Positions 24,167 through 33,536 of a stretch of DNA of 64,000 nt are shown piece by piece. Source of the stretch: Candidatus Melainabacteria bacterium (GTDB taxonomy: Bacteria > Cyanobacteriota > Vampirovibrionia > Obscuribacterales > Obscuribacteraceae); NCBI GenBank assembly GCA_003151275.1, contig PLXC01000148.1:1-64000 (forward strand), given 5' to 3'. Both the position numbers and the translations under genes were made by a program. Below the pieces are notes generated by a model, which was not told the DNA's origin, did not search any database, and saw only the letters and a list, made by a program, of their open reading frames with translations. Each line of letters begins with the position of its first letter. Positions within the stretch are counted from its first letter, which is position 1.

Positions 24167-24625
24167 ATGACTGAAGCTGAAGGCACGGCTATTACCACTG
24201 AGCAGTTCTTGGAATTTTTAAAGAAGCTGCCATGGTGTAAACAAGGCACTAATGTTCTTGTCGCGGTAGACAAGGCGACGCCGGAAATTATTGACATGTT
24301 TAAGGACCATGAGCTGAAGGTTTTTCCGACGGCAATGACGATCAAAATGAATAAGTCGATGCTAAAGGAGTTTCAGGAAAAGCATGCAGAAGGCATGCCA
24401 CTACCTGTGGTGGTGGTTTGGAAAACCGATGGTGTCTATATTTGGTATCGTCGTCACAAAAGTTCTGAGTTTCCTTACGATGGTTGGACGAATTCTGAAG
24501 CCGCTGCTTACGAGCGTGAACGAGTATTCATCCCGTCCGCTGAATTTGGTGCCGATTATGCAGCAAGTCATGCCGAAGCGGTAGGAAAATCCAAAGAGTG
24601 CCCGACAATTATTCCTCCGCACTGA
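24167..24625 (+). CDS. Hypothetical protein overlapping the purK 3' end
   Basis: 152 residues, ATG preceded by GGGTGG. Acidic/mixed soluble protein: TTEQFLEFLKKLPWCKQGTN, LVAVDKATPEIIDMFKDHEL, and LPVVVVWKTDGVYIWYRRHK. A thioredoxin-like beta-alpha pattern is possible but no motif confirms it. Its last 58 bp overlap the convergent purK gene. Confidence 0.6.
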   Translation: MTEAEGTAITTEQFLEFLKKLPWCKQGTNVLVAVDKATPEIIDMFKDHELKVFPTAMTIKMNKSMLKEFQEKHAEGMPLPVVVVWKTDGVYIWYRRHKSSEFPYDGWTNSEAAAYERERVFIPSAEFGADYAASHAEAVGKSKECPTIIPPH

Positions 24626-25821
24626 GGATTCGGTTGCGTTTCCAGACTGGAGCGGAATTCTTGCGCGTAACGCAAGGCTTGCTCGGCGCTGCTTGCGTGG
24701 GTGACGAAGTGTCCCATCTTTCTTCCGGCTCGCGCTTCGCCCTTGCCATAGAGCACAACATCAATAACGTTTGGATGATTTGCTAAAGCTGACAAATCTA
24801 GCTCGTCACGACCTTGTGCCAACCATACGTCTCCCAATAGATTGCCCATACAAAAGGAACCGTTGGCTAAAATTTTGGGCTCGCTCAGGGGAATGTCGAG
24901 CATTACCCGAGCTAGAGCGTCGAATTGACTTAACGTGCACGCTGTTCTCGTCACGTGTCCGGAGTTATGCGGGCGCGGCGCGAATTCGTTTATATAGATC
25001 TGCCAGCCATCACACTCTACACCGGTAGAGGCACGTGCCTTATTCCGCGTCAGAAAAAATTCGGTCGTCAGCAACCCATACGCACCAAGTTTTCGTGCCG
25101 CTTCAAGCGCAATTTCGCGGACCTTGTTTTCAATTGAAATAGGTATCCTGGCCGGAAAGATGGTGAAGTCGAGAATGTGATTTTTGTGCATATTTTCAAA
25201 TACAGGAAAGATCACTTCTTTCCCCTGCGGCGAACGCGCCACTATACAACTAACTTCCATCTCGATTGTCAGCGCTTCTTCGAGAACTCCAGCATACTGA
25301 ACTTGCTTGCTTTTCAATTGCGCAAGAGCCAATTGTAAATCATCAGGAGCGGATAAGAAATACTGTCCTTTACCATCGTAACCACCGCGGCTGCTTTTCA
25401 GGATGCTGGGGTAGCCAAACTGAGTCAGGATTTCGGGAAGTGCTTTCAGGCTATCAATGGACTCGAATGAAGCGTGAGGCAATTGATGCTCACGCAAAAA
25501 CGTTTTTTCTCGCAAACGATCTTGCGTTGTGTGCAAAACGCTTACGCTTGGGTGAATCGGCTTGGTCTTTTCAAACTGGTACAGTTCGCCACTTTCCACA
25601 TTTTCAAATTCATAAGTAGCGGCATCAACTCCTGAAAAAAATCGTTCAAGCGCAGGAATGTCTGTCCACTTTTCATTGAAGCACTGTCCAGCACCAACTT
25701 GTTTGCAGGCTGGCGCAGACGGGTCCGGGTCATAGATGGATACAGTGCCGCCTTGTCGGTGAATGCTTTCAGTAAGCAACATGCCCAACTGCCCGCCGCC
25801 GAGCACGCCAATTCGCTTCAT
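24568..25821 (-). CDS. purK: N5-carboxyaminoimidazole ribonucleotide synthase
   Basis: 417 residues. ATP-grasp enzyme that carboxylates AIR with bicarbonate and ATP. The N-terminus IGVLGGGQLGMLLTESIHRQ, the ATP-grasp loop KSSRGGYDGKGQYF and the metal-site segment YINEFAPRPHNSGHVTRTAC are all intact. Last gene of the purine operon, two bases after the purE stop (TGAAATG). Confidence 0.97.
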   Translation of the reverse strand: MKRIGVLGGGQLGMLLTESIHRQGGTVSIYDPDPSAPACKQVGAGQCFNEKWTDIPALERFFSGVDAATYEFENVESGELYQFEKTKPIHPSVSVLHTTQDRLREKTFLREHQLPHASFESIDSLKALPEILTQFGYPSILKSSRGGYDGKGQYFLSAPDDLQLALAQLKSKQVQYAGVLEEALTIEMEVSCIVARSPQGKEVIFPVFENMHKNHILDFTIFPARIPISIENKVREIALEAARKLGAYGLLTTEFFLTRNKARASTGVECDGWQIYINEFAPRPHNSGHVTRTACTLSQFDALARVMLDIPLSEPKILANGSFCMGNLLGDVWLAQGRDELDLSALANHPNVIDVVLYGKGEARAGRKMGHFVTHASSAEQALRYAQEFRSSLETQPNPQCGGIIVGHSLDFPTASA

Positions 25822-25822
25822 T

Positions 25823-26338
25823 TCAATCTGGGCCCTTATTCAAGCGTGCCTGCACCTTTGCGTTTCCAGCCAGAGCTGCATCCGCTCGTTGTTTTCGATA
25901 AACGTCCAACTTACTGGCGAGAACTTTGTCTTCAATCGCCAGAATTTGTACGGCGAACAGGGCGGCGTTGGTAGCACCGCTGGTGCCGATGGCAAAAGTT
26001 GCGGTCGGGATGCCAGCAGGCATTTGAACAATCGAAAGTAGACTGTCCAGACCGCTAAGCGCTTTGGATTGGATCGGCACTCCGAGTACGGGTAGTATCG
26101 TCAGGGCCGAGACCATGCCCGGCAGATGGGCGGCGCCTCCAGCCGCGGCGATCAGCACTTTCAGCCCACGAGACTGAGCGCTAGTCGCATACTCGTACAT
26201 GACTTGCGGCGTGCGGTGCGCACTTGTGATAGATATTTCGTAGGGAATTGCAAAGCTACTGAGGATCTCCTCTGCGAATTGCAATGTCTCGTAGTCAGTC
26301 TCGCTGCCCATGACGATTCCGACTATCGGCTTGTTCAT
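25823..26338 (-). CDS. purE: N5-carboxyaminoimidazole ribonucleotide mutase
   Basis: 171 residues, class I PurE. GIVMGSETDYETLQFAEEIL (family GSxSD, here GSETD), SAHRTPQVMYEYA and AAAGGAAHLPGMVSALT, with the catalytic His in SAHR, are present. It moves the carboxyl of N5-CAIR to C4, working with PurK encoded directly downstream. GGGAGA precedes the ATG. Confidence 0.96.
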   Translation of the reverse strand: MNKPIVGIVMGSETDYETLQFAEEILSSFAIPYEISITSAHRTPQVMYEYATSAQSRGLKVLIAAAGGAAHLPGMVSALTILPVLGVPIQSKALSGLDSLLSIVQMPAGIPTATFAIGTSGATNAALFAVQILAIEDKVLASKLDVYRKQRADAALAGNAKVQARLNKGPD

Positions 26339-26385
26339 AGCGATCTCCCCTCAGCGTATCGGTTCCCTCAGAGTTCCCGTTACCG

Positions 26386-27984
26386 TTAGTGCTTGAAGCA
26401 CCGTTGCCCCGTAAACAACATGGTGATACCAGCCTTTTCACAGGCAGCGATCACTTCTTTGTCTTTGACGCTGCCACCAGGTTGAACTATGACGCTGATG
26501 CCCGCTTTAGCTGCAGCATCGATGTTATCTGTGGCAGGGAAGAATGCGTCGCTGGCCATTATCGCGCCCTTTGCTTTTGCACCGGCTTGATTGAGAGCGA
26601 TGTTAACGCTGGCGATTCTGCTTGTTTGACCGATGCCAAATCCTAACGACTGTCCGTCTTTTACAACGAAAATCGCGTTGCTGGTTAGGTGCTTCACCAC
26701 TGCCCACGAAAACGCTGCATCGACAATATGCTCGTTTTGCAACCGTCCGCCACTGACACATTGGAACTGGGCCAGTTGAACTGGCGGTTCAACATCCTTC
26801 TCAATTATCCAACCAAAGTCTTGCAAATCCCGAAGGTGCCACGACGTTGTCTCTGTCGGCAGCAAGAGCGATGAGCGTAGCTTGAGTACCCTAACATTTT
26901 TCTTTGACTTGAAGACCTTCAGTGCTTCTTCGTCAAAGTCAGGCGCAGCGACGATCTCAACGAAGCCCTGGGTGATCTTTTCTGCTAGTTCGGCGTTCAC
27001 TTTTTCAGTGAAACCAAATATGCCACCAAACGCGGCCATCGGATCCGTATCGTACGCCCTTTGATAGGCCTCAAGCAAATCCTTGCCTACAGCGACGCCG
27101 CAGGGGTTGTTGTGCTTGATGATGCAGGCTGCAGGTGAACCGATATCGCGTAAAATTCGAACCAGGCAATACGTGTCCGTTATGTTGTTTGAAGAAAGTT
27201 CTTTGCCTTGCAATTGATCAAAAGGCGGGAATGAATCCTTACCTTCCCGTGTGCCTGAGAAGCGTCCATCTGAGTACCAGACAGCGGCTTGGTGAGGATT
27301 TTCGCCGTAACGCAACTGTTGGAACTGGGCCAGTTTTATATCGATTGCTTCGGGCAGGTCTCCCCCGGCAGCTGCAGCAGTAGCAGCGATTGAATCAGCA
27401 TTACCTTGGCTGGCAACAAAATAATTGGCGATGTGTGTGTCATATTCTGACGTGCGCTTGAATGTTTGTTGTGCCAATTGTCTTCTGAAGGAGTGGCTCA
27501 GTTGCCCTTTCTCGGCGGCCATTTCTTTCAAGATTTCTTCGTATTGACCAGGCTCGCAAGCAACTGTGACGCGAGTGTAGTTCTTCGCGGCAGCGCGCAG
27601 CAGGCTGACACCACCGATGTCGATGTGCTCGATCATCTCTGCTTCGGACAATTTCTGTTTTAGCTTTTCTTCGAAGGGATAAAGGTTGACGATGACCATG
27701 TCGATTTCACTGATGCCGTGTTCGCTTAAGCTGGCACGGTCTTCTTTCGAAGGTCTCGAGAGAATTCCTGCAAAAACTTTCGGATGGAGTGTTTTTACTC
27801 TGCCATCTAGGATTTCAGGGAATTTTGTTAGCTCTTCTACGGCTTCGCACTTGAAACCGCGCTCTTCTAGGAACTTGGAAGTGCTGCGTGTGGCAATCAG
27901 TCTCAGTTCATCAAACTCTTGAACGCCTTTGAGAAAGTGCTCTAAGCCTGTCTTATCCCAGACACTTACTAATATTGTTCGCAT
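26386..27984 (-). CDS. purH: Bifunctional AICAR transformylase/IMP cyclohydrolase
   Basis: 532 residues from the ATG at 27984, which has an AGGAGGAG ribosome binding site; longer upstream frames lack one. The N-terminal IMP cyclohydrolase has SVWDKTGLEHFLKGVQEFDE and RVKTLHPKVFAGIL; the transformylase half has QLRYGENPHQAAVWY, IIKHNNPCGVA and SDAFFPATDNID. Catalyses the last two steps to IMP. Confidence 0.97.
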   Translation of the reverse strand: MRTILVSVWDKTGLEHFLKGVQEFDELRLIATRSTSKFLEERGFKCEAVEELTKFPEILDGRVKTLHPKVFAGILSRPSKEDRASLSEHGISEIDMVIVNLYPFEEKLKQKLSEAEMIEHIDIGGVSLLRAAAKNYTRVTVACEPGQYEEILKEMAAEKGQLSHSFRRQLAQQTFKRTSEYDTHIANYFVASQGNADSIAATAAAAGGDLPEAIDIKLAQFQQLRYGENPHQAAVWYSDGRFSGTREGKDSFPPFDQLQGKELSSNNITDTYCLVRILRDIGSPAACIIKHNNPCGVAVGKDLLEAYQRAYDTDPMAAFGGIFGFTEKVNAELAEKITQGFVEIVAAPDFDEEALKVFKSKKNVRVLKLRSSLLLPTETTSWHLRDLQDFGWIIEKDVEPPVQLAQFQCVSGGRLQNEHIVDAAFSWAVVKHLTSNAIFVVKDGQSLGFGIGQTSRIASVNIALNQAGAKAKGAIMASDAFFPATDNIDAAAKAGISVIVQPGGSVKDKEVIAACEKAGITMLFTGQRCFKH

Positions 27985-28010
27985 TCTGCTCCTCCTGAGT
28001 GAGTTTTCCG

Positions 28011-29003
28011 CTAGTTCGAAATAATCATGCTTGTGCCTTTGCAATCGACACTAAGCTTGCCACTTTGATCGGTGACTTGTCCAACAAGCTGGGCTTGAAA
28101 GTTGTGATTCGTAAAGGTTTCGATTACAACCGCAGCATTTACTTCATTAACAATTACTGAAAGTCCCATGCCCATGTTGAAGGTTTTGAAAAGTTCTTCC
28201 TGGCCGACATGCTTCCGTAATTCAGCATATATTTCAGGCTCTGGGAGTGGGTTGTCGATGGCAAAGCCGATTCCTTTTTTAAGCCGGAACAGATTGCGCC
28301 AGCCACCACCTGTGATGTGGGCTATACCTTTGAGTTTGATCCCGGGCTGGCCAAAAAGTTCAACAACTGGTTTTACGTAAATAAGCGTTGGCGTAAGCAA
28401 CGAGTCCCATTTTGATTTCGGAACCACTTTGCGAGCCAACGAAAAGCCGTTGGAGTGGACGCCGCTTGATGCCACTCCAATCACCACATCGCCTGGCTCA
28501 ATGTCGTCGCCTGTGATCAATTCGTTCTTTGATACTAGACCCATCGAGAAGCCCGCTAGGTCGAAGTGCTTGTCTTGATACAAGTCTGGTACTTCAGCAG
28601 TTTCGCCGCCGACCAAAAGCATTCCGGCTTGGTCGCAGCCGACCGCGATTCCTTTGATGATCTCGTCAGCATAGCGATCAACAAGTTTGGACGTAGCATA
28701 ATAATCAAGAAACGAAAGCGGTTTAGCACCCACGCAAATCAAGTCGTTGGCGCACATGGCCACTAAATCGATGCCGATTGTATCGAGCTTATCTAACTCG
28801 CTTGCCAGAAGCAATTTTGTCCCCACACCATCTGTTGTTAGTGCAACAGCTTGCGACTCGGAGATCGGTACAACCGACGCGTAGCCACCTGCGCCTGCCC
28901 AGAGCTTTTCGTGCCCAGGTCGGCGAGAAAGTTTTTTCAATCTGCCAACAAACGCTTCCGCTTTCAGGACATCAACTCCGGCTGCAGCGTATGTATTTTC
29001 CAT
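28011..29003 (-). CDS. purM: Phosphoribosylformylglycinamidine cyclo-ligase
   Basis: 330 residues. TYAAAGVDVLKAEAFVGRLK, TTDGVGTKLLLASELDKLDT, AMCANDLICVGAKPLSFLDY and GGETAEVPDLY are standard AIR synthetase blocks, and the chain ends VVIETFTNHNFQAQLVGQVT. ATG at 29003 with AGGAGAG is chosen over a TTG 18 bases upstream. Confidence 0.97.
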   Translation of the reverse strand: MENTYAAAGVDVLKAEAFVGRLKKLSRRPGHEKLWAGAGGYASVVPISESQAVALTTDGVGTKLLLASELDKLDTIGIDLVAMCANDLICVGAKPLSFLDYYATSKLVDRYADEIIKGIAVGCDQAGMLLVGGETAEVPDLYQDKHFDLAGFSMGLVSKNELITGDDIEPGDVVIGVASSGVHSNGFSLARKVVPKSKWDSLLTPTLIYVKPVVELFGQPGIKLKGIAHITGGGWRNLFRLKKGIGFAIDNPLPEPEIYAELRKHVGQEELFKTFNMGMGLSVIVNEVNAAVVIETFTNHNFQAQLVGQVTDQSGKLSVDCKGTSMIISN

Positions 29004-29017
29004 CTGCTCTCCTCTAC

Positions 29018-29809
29018 TCAATTTAACGACGCGGCTGCGTTGGAAAAGATGGCTAGACCATGGGGAATCTCGGCTATGGTCGTGGAACGTTCAAATCTTT
29101 TGATCGCGACTTGACGGTTCGTCCATGATGGATTCTGTGTCCAACGAACGAAAGCCTCGGGGTGGGGCATTAGACCCAAAACATTTCCGGCAGGATTGGT
29201 GAGCGCCGCGATTTTGTCGAAGCTGCCATTTACTTCGTCTGAGTATCGTAATGGTGCCAGTCTTTTTACTGTCTGCTCGATTGATTCAGCTGCTCCGTCT
29301 GTAAGCGGCTCTAGTGCCAGCCGCCCTTCGCCGTGACGAATCGGCAACTCGATTTCGCGCAAGGAAGTGAAGAATCTGCTGTTAACATCCGGATATACCT
29401 GGAGCCGAACCCACTTGTTGATGAATTTCAACTGCGCGTTTCTTACCAAGCTGACGATGCGCGGATCGTTTTCTCCTGAGAAAGGAAGCAGTCCCAACTG
29501 CACGAGAACCTGAAAACCGTTGCAGATGCCGAGCACCAAATTGCCCTGCTCGATATATGTGTAAAGTGCATCCCGCAAACGTTCCTTTAATTTGATTGCC
29601 AAAATTTTGCCGCTGGCAATTTCATCGCCGTAAGAAAAACCGCCTGGAATGACGAGCATTTGCGCTTTGGAGAGCGCCTGCGGCTGAAGAAGCAAATCAG
29701 ACACGTGCATAGGTGCGGCCTCGAAGCCGGACAGATTCAGAGCCCAAGCGGTTTCAGCATCACAGTTGATCCCGTCGCCGCATAAAACTATCGCCTCAGG
29801 TTTGTGCAC
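29018..29809 (-). CDS. purQ: FGAM synthase glutaminase subunit
   Basis: 263 residues, class I glutamine amidotransferase. IPGGFSYGDEIASGKILAIK and the nucleophile loop LGICNGFQVLVQLGLLP (Cys in GICNG), with the His-Glu pair in GLMPHPEAFVRW, are intact. Supplies ammonia to PurL, encoded immediately upstream. GTG start with GAGGG 8 bases before it. Confidence 0.96.
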   Translation of the reverse strand: MHKPEAIVLCGDGINCDAETAWALNLSGFEAAPMHVSDLLLQPQALSKAQMLVIPGGFSYGDEIASGKILAIKLKERLRDALYTYIEQGNLVLGICNGFQVLVQLGLLPFSGENDPRIVSLVRNAQLKFINKWVRLQVYPDVNSRFFTSLREIELPIRHGEGRLALEPLTDGAAESIEQTVKRLAPLRYSDEVNGSFDKIAALTNPAGNVLGLMPHPEAFVRWTQNPSWTNRQVAIKRFERSTTIAEIPHGLAIFSNAAASLN

Positions 29810-29820
29810 GGTTTCCCTCG

Positions 29821-32800
29821 CTAATCAAAAGGTAAGGCGGTACGCCACGCTCGTTCCAAATCCATCATGGCCAGATCGATGACCGTTGCCACGCCTTCCC
29901 AAACGGTCAGGCGTGGTTTGTCGGCCACGACGCCAATTTCCTCGCACTCGTAGTCTTTCCAGAATGTCTCCCACTCGGCTTTGTGCGCTGGGTCTATGCT
30001 GATCAAGAGGCGCGCTGGTCCTTCGGCGAAGAGTATGGTGTCTATCCGACTCAACACCTTGTCTGTACTGAAAGGAAAAGGAGAATTGTCTCCGCTCTTC
30101 TTTTCGTATTCAATGAGGTGAGTGAGATCTATTTTTGCGCCCTTGCCGCTGCCGATGATACATTCGGAAATCGCTACAGCAAGTCCACCTTCGGATAAGT
30201 CATGGGCTGAGTTGACCCAACCTTTGTCCATTGTTTGATGCACTTTTCGATAGAGCTTAGCTGCTTTTTGTAAATCTATTTGCGGTGTAAGAGCTGATTG
30301 CCAACCAAGCATTTCCTCGTAGTGACTACCAGCTAGACCCGGCTTACCAGCTCGGAGTAAGTAAATGATGTCTCCTGGTTGTTTGAATTCCATTGTCACG
30401 CATTTACTGACGTCTGGCACTTTAGCCATGCCGGAAATCAATAAAGTTGGAGGAATTGAGAGACGAATGACACCATCATCGAAGTCATTTTTCATGCTGT
30501 CTTTGCCGGAAATCAGTGGCGCTTTATACGCTAGAACGGCTTCCGCCAGTCCCTGACAGGCGCGCACCAGGAGCGCCAACATTGTCTTGCCGTGTTGATT
30601 TTTAGTGCTGAGCACCGGATCCGGCCAACAGAAATTATCCAGCAACGTAACAGTGTCCGGATCAGCTCCTACGCAGACCATGTTGCGCACCGCTTCATCT
30701 ACGGCACAGATCGCCATCAAGTGTGGGTCATGAGAACTCAATCTTGGATTCAAGCCATTTGAAATGGCCAGACCGGCCTTGTCACCATATACGGGGCAAA
30801 TCACGGCTGCGTCGCAAGGAGCTTGCTGCCGCTCGCCCATCAAGGGCTTAATTACGCTCATTCCTTGCACTTCATGATCGTATTGCCGAATCACATTCTC
30901 CCGGCTGGAGATGTTCGGATGAGCCAAGAGGCGGAGTAGGAATTTGCCTAAATCGGCCGGCACCGAGCCGGAAGTCATAGTGATTTGTGAAGGTTTCCAT
31001 TCGGCTTCAAGTTCAAGTGGTGGCAAACCGTCATGCAGGAAAGTCAGGTCGAGCAAAGCAACCGGCTGACCGGCTCGCGTCACTTCGAAATAGCCCTTGT
31101 CATGGAAGACCCCAATAGCTGTTGCTTCTACATGATGCTTTTCAGCTAGGGACTGCAACTTGTCCAATGATGTCGTCGAGAGTGTCATGCGCTCTTGTGA
31201 TTCCGAAACGACAATTTCCCAATCTGCCAGACCTGGATACTTGGTCGGAATTTGATCAAGCTCGATTGTGGCACCATTAGTTATCTGTGCCATTTCACCG
31301 ACCGATGAGGATAGACCGCCGGCACCGTTGTCTGTAATTCCCGTAATCAGTCCCTGGTCCCGAGCTTCGATGATGAAGTCGAGAACACGCTTTTGGGTAA
31401 AGGGATCGCCAATTTGTACGGCCGACATGGGCGACCCTTCGTGCAATGATTCGGATGAGAACGTAGCGCCATGGATGCCGTCTTTACCAACACGCCCGCC
31501 AACCATGACGATCGTGTCGCCGACTTTCGTGTGCTTCTCGTAGCCACACTTCCCTTGAACATCAAGTGGAAGGATGCCGCCAGTTCCGCAGAACACCAGG
31601 GGCTTAGCGCGATATCCGGGGTGGAAAAATATGGCGCCGTTCACAGTCGGAATACCGCTTTTGTTGCCGCCATCCTCTACACCCTTGCGTACCCCGTCCA
31701 TGATTGCTTTGGCCGGCAATAGCTTCGGTCGAGTCGGCAAGTCGGAAGAGGGAAACGCGAAACAAAACACGTCTGTGTTAAAAATCGGTTTGGCACCAAG
31801 TCCGGTGCCGAGTATATCTCGATTGACGCCAAGAATACCAGTTAGGGCGCCGCCATAGGGCTCAAGTGCTGAAGGCGAATTATGCGTTTCCACTTTGAAG
31901 CAGACCGCCCATTCATCGTTCCACTTAACTACACCACTATTGTCTTTGAACACCGAAAGTAGATCTTTTCTTGAGGCCATTAGCTCTTTTGTCGGGCCTT
32001 GAATGTAAGTCTTGTAGAGGCTTTTTACTACGACCTTGTTTCTGTTGCCCGAGCTATAGTCGACATGAGAAATGGTAGCGTTGAAAATTTTATGCTTGCA
32101 ATGCTCAGACCATGTTTGCGCCAGAATCTCTAACTCCACATCCGTGGGACTAGTCGGTAAACCTTTACCACTTCTGCTTTGCTGCACCTGCTTCTGTCTG
32201 AAATAATTTCGGATCGTGCGCATCTCGCTAAGTGTGAGAGCCAAAAGTCGATCTTTGCTCAGCGCCTCCAGACCTTCATCTTCTAATTCCAGGCTTACAG
32301 GCAGTGTTTGAGGAGGTTCAGGCAGACGAACAGATGGGAAGAGGAGCAACTCACCTGTGCAGTCCACTGACAAATCATGAACTTTGAATGTGTCCGCAAG
32401 TGGATGGTAAATCGTGTACCGACTGGATCTTTCAATGGATTCGGAGTCGCTATAGATTTTGTGCATAGTCAGAGTTTTGCGTAAGTTAGCCGCATCCTCG
32501 GCGCTCATCAAACGATCGCGAAAGATAAATCCGGCACCGGATGAAACTGAGATGTCGGCAAATTTCTTCAGCTCTAAGGCTTCCTGCACGGTGTGAGCAA
32601 GATTGTCCGTAACCCCTGGCAAGAACTGACGCTCCGCCCACCATCGATACCCACGTGCATTCCACTTATCGACCCAGGCTGATCTTTCTTCCGGGCGGGC
32701 AATCCATAACTCTTCTTGCAGGGGATCGATCAATACTTCGCGCAAGGCGACGGATAACTCGTCCAATTGATCTTTGTATCGTTCTGGGATACGCACCCAG

Positions 32801-32916
32801 TAGAGCGCAAATGCGGAATAATCCGACTTCGGGATAACGGACAAGCACCATTGCAGTGTTGTTTCCGAACACGACGGATTGTGCGTAGTCTGGGAAGCTC
32901 GGTGCGTTTGGCTCAT
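29821..32916 (-). CDS. purL: FGAM synthase, large form with N-terminal PurS-like region
   Basis: 1031 residues: longer than the small PurL (about 740), shorter than the PurL-PurQ fusion (about 1300). The core has TDVELEILAQTWSEHCKHKI, FKVETHNSPSALEPYGGALT, GVEDGGNKSGIPTVNGAI and ALLVRACQGLAEAVLAY. The first 250 residues include two PurS-like segments (ALYWVRIPERYKDQLDELSV; VQEALELKKFADISVSSGAG), so PurS is probably fused in front while PurQ stays separate. Starts within the purN stop (ATGA overlap). Confidence 0.94.
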   Translation of the reverse strand: MSQTHRASQTTHNPSCSETTLQWCLSVIPKSDYSAFALYWVRIPERYKDQLDELSVALREVLIDPLQEELWIARPEERSAWVDKWNARGYRWWAERQFLPGVTDNLAHTVQEALELKKFADISVSSGAGFIFRDRLMSAEDAANLRKTLTMHKIYSDSESIERSSRYTIYHPLADTFKVHDLSVDCTGELLLFPSVRLPEPPQTLPVSLELEDEGLEALSKDRLLALTLSEMRTIRNYFRQKQVQQSRSGKGLPTSPTDVELEILAQTWSEHCKHKIFNATISHVDYSSGNRNKVVVKSLYKTYIQGPTKELMASRKDLLSVFKDNSGVVKWNDEWAVCFKVETHNSPSALEPYGGALTGILGVNRDILGTGLGAKPIFNTDVFCFAFPSSDLPTRPKLLPAKAIMDGVRKGVEDGGNKSGIPTVNGAIFFHPGYRAKPLVFCGTGGILPLDVQGKCGYEKHTKVGDTIVMVGGRVGKDGIHGATFSSESLHEGSPMSAVQIGDPFTQKRVLDFIIEARDQGLITGITDNGAGGLSSSVGEMAQITNGATIELDQIPTKYPGLADWEIVVSESQERMTLSTTSLDKLQSLAEKHHVEATAIGVFHDKGYFEVTRAGQPVALLDLTFLHDGLPPLELEAEWKPSQITMTSGSVPADLGKFLLRLLAHPNISSRENVIRQYDHEVQGMSVIKPLMGERQQAPCDAAVICPVYGDKAGLAISNGLNPRLSSHDPHLMAICAVDEAVRNMVCVGADPDTVTLLDNFCWPDPVLSTKNQHGKTMLALLVRACQGLAEAVLAYKAPLISGKDSMKNDFDDGVIRLSIPPTLLISGMAKVPDVSKCVTMEFKQPGDIIYLLRAGKPGLAGSHYEEMLGWQSALTPQIDLQKAAKLYRKVHQTMDKGWVNSAHDLSEGGLAVAISECIIGSGKGAKIDLTHLIEYEKKSGDNSPFPFSTDKVLSRIDTILFAEGPARLLISIDPAHKAEWETFWKDYECEEIGVVADKPRLTVWEGVATVIDLAMMDLERAWRTALPFD

Positions 32917-33536
32917 GTCTCAATTGACTCCCTGGCTAAATTATCCAACTTGATTCCATTGTTTGAGATTTCTCTCAGCACGGCAGGATAGAGAGCGTGT
33001 TCGACTGCTAGACCGCGAGCTTTGAAGACTTCCAACGTGTCATCGGCGAGGCGAGGAAAGGATTGTTGGGCAAGGATCGCACCATGATCAACTTGTTCGT
33101 CAACGAGATGAACAGTGATTCCGGAGATTTTTACACCGTAATTGAACGCATCCTCATAAGCGCATTTACCTGGGAACGCCGGTAACAAAGACGGGTGTAT
33201 GTTGATCACTCGGTAGTAACCGCGGGGATCTCTGTAATGACTGAGGAACTTTGGCGAGAGAATGCGCATGTAGCCAGCTAGGACGATGTAATCAAAGCCT
33301 ATGGTGTCCAACAGCTCTTGAATCTTTGCCTCATGTTCCGCACGGGTCAACCCAAAATTGGCAATCGCAGCAGTTTTGACGCCATACTGCTTAGCAGTCT
33401 TTAGCGCCTTGGCGTTCAGGTCGTTTGAAAAAACCAGTTCAACTGAAGCATCCAGTTCTTCATCCTGGATAGATTTCAGAATTGCTTCCATATTCGAGCC
33501 CCGTCCAGAGACGAAGATTGCTAGCTGGATAGACAT
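32913..33536 (-). CDS. purN: Phosphoribosylglycinamide formyltransferase
   Basis: 207 residues. LAIFVSGRGSNMEAILKSIQ, VLAGYMRILSPKFLSHY, and VINIHPSLLPAFPGKCAYED (catalytic Asn and His) with ITVHLVDEQVDHGAILAQ are the complete GART signature. It transfers a formyl group from 10-formyl-THF to GAR. Overlaps purD by 16 bp and purL by 4 bp. Confidence 0.97.
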   Translation of the reverse strand: MSIQLAIFVSGRGSNMEAILKSIQDEELDASVELVFSNDLNAKALKTAKQYGVKTAAIANFGLTRAEHEAKIQELLDTIGFDYIVLAGYMRILSPKFLSHYRDPRGYYRVINIHPSLLPAFPGKCAYEDAFNYGVKISGITVHLVDEQVDHGAILAQQSFPRLADDTLEVFKARGLAVEHALYPAVLREISNNGIKLDNLARESIET

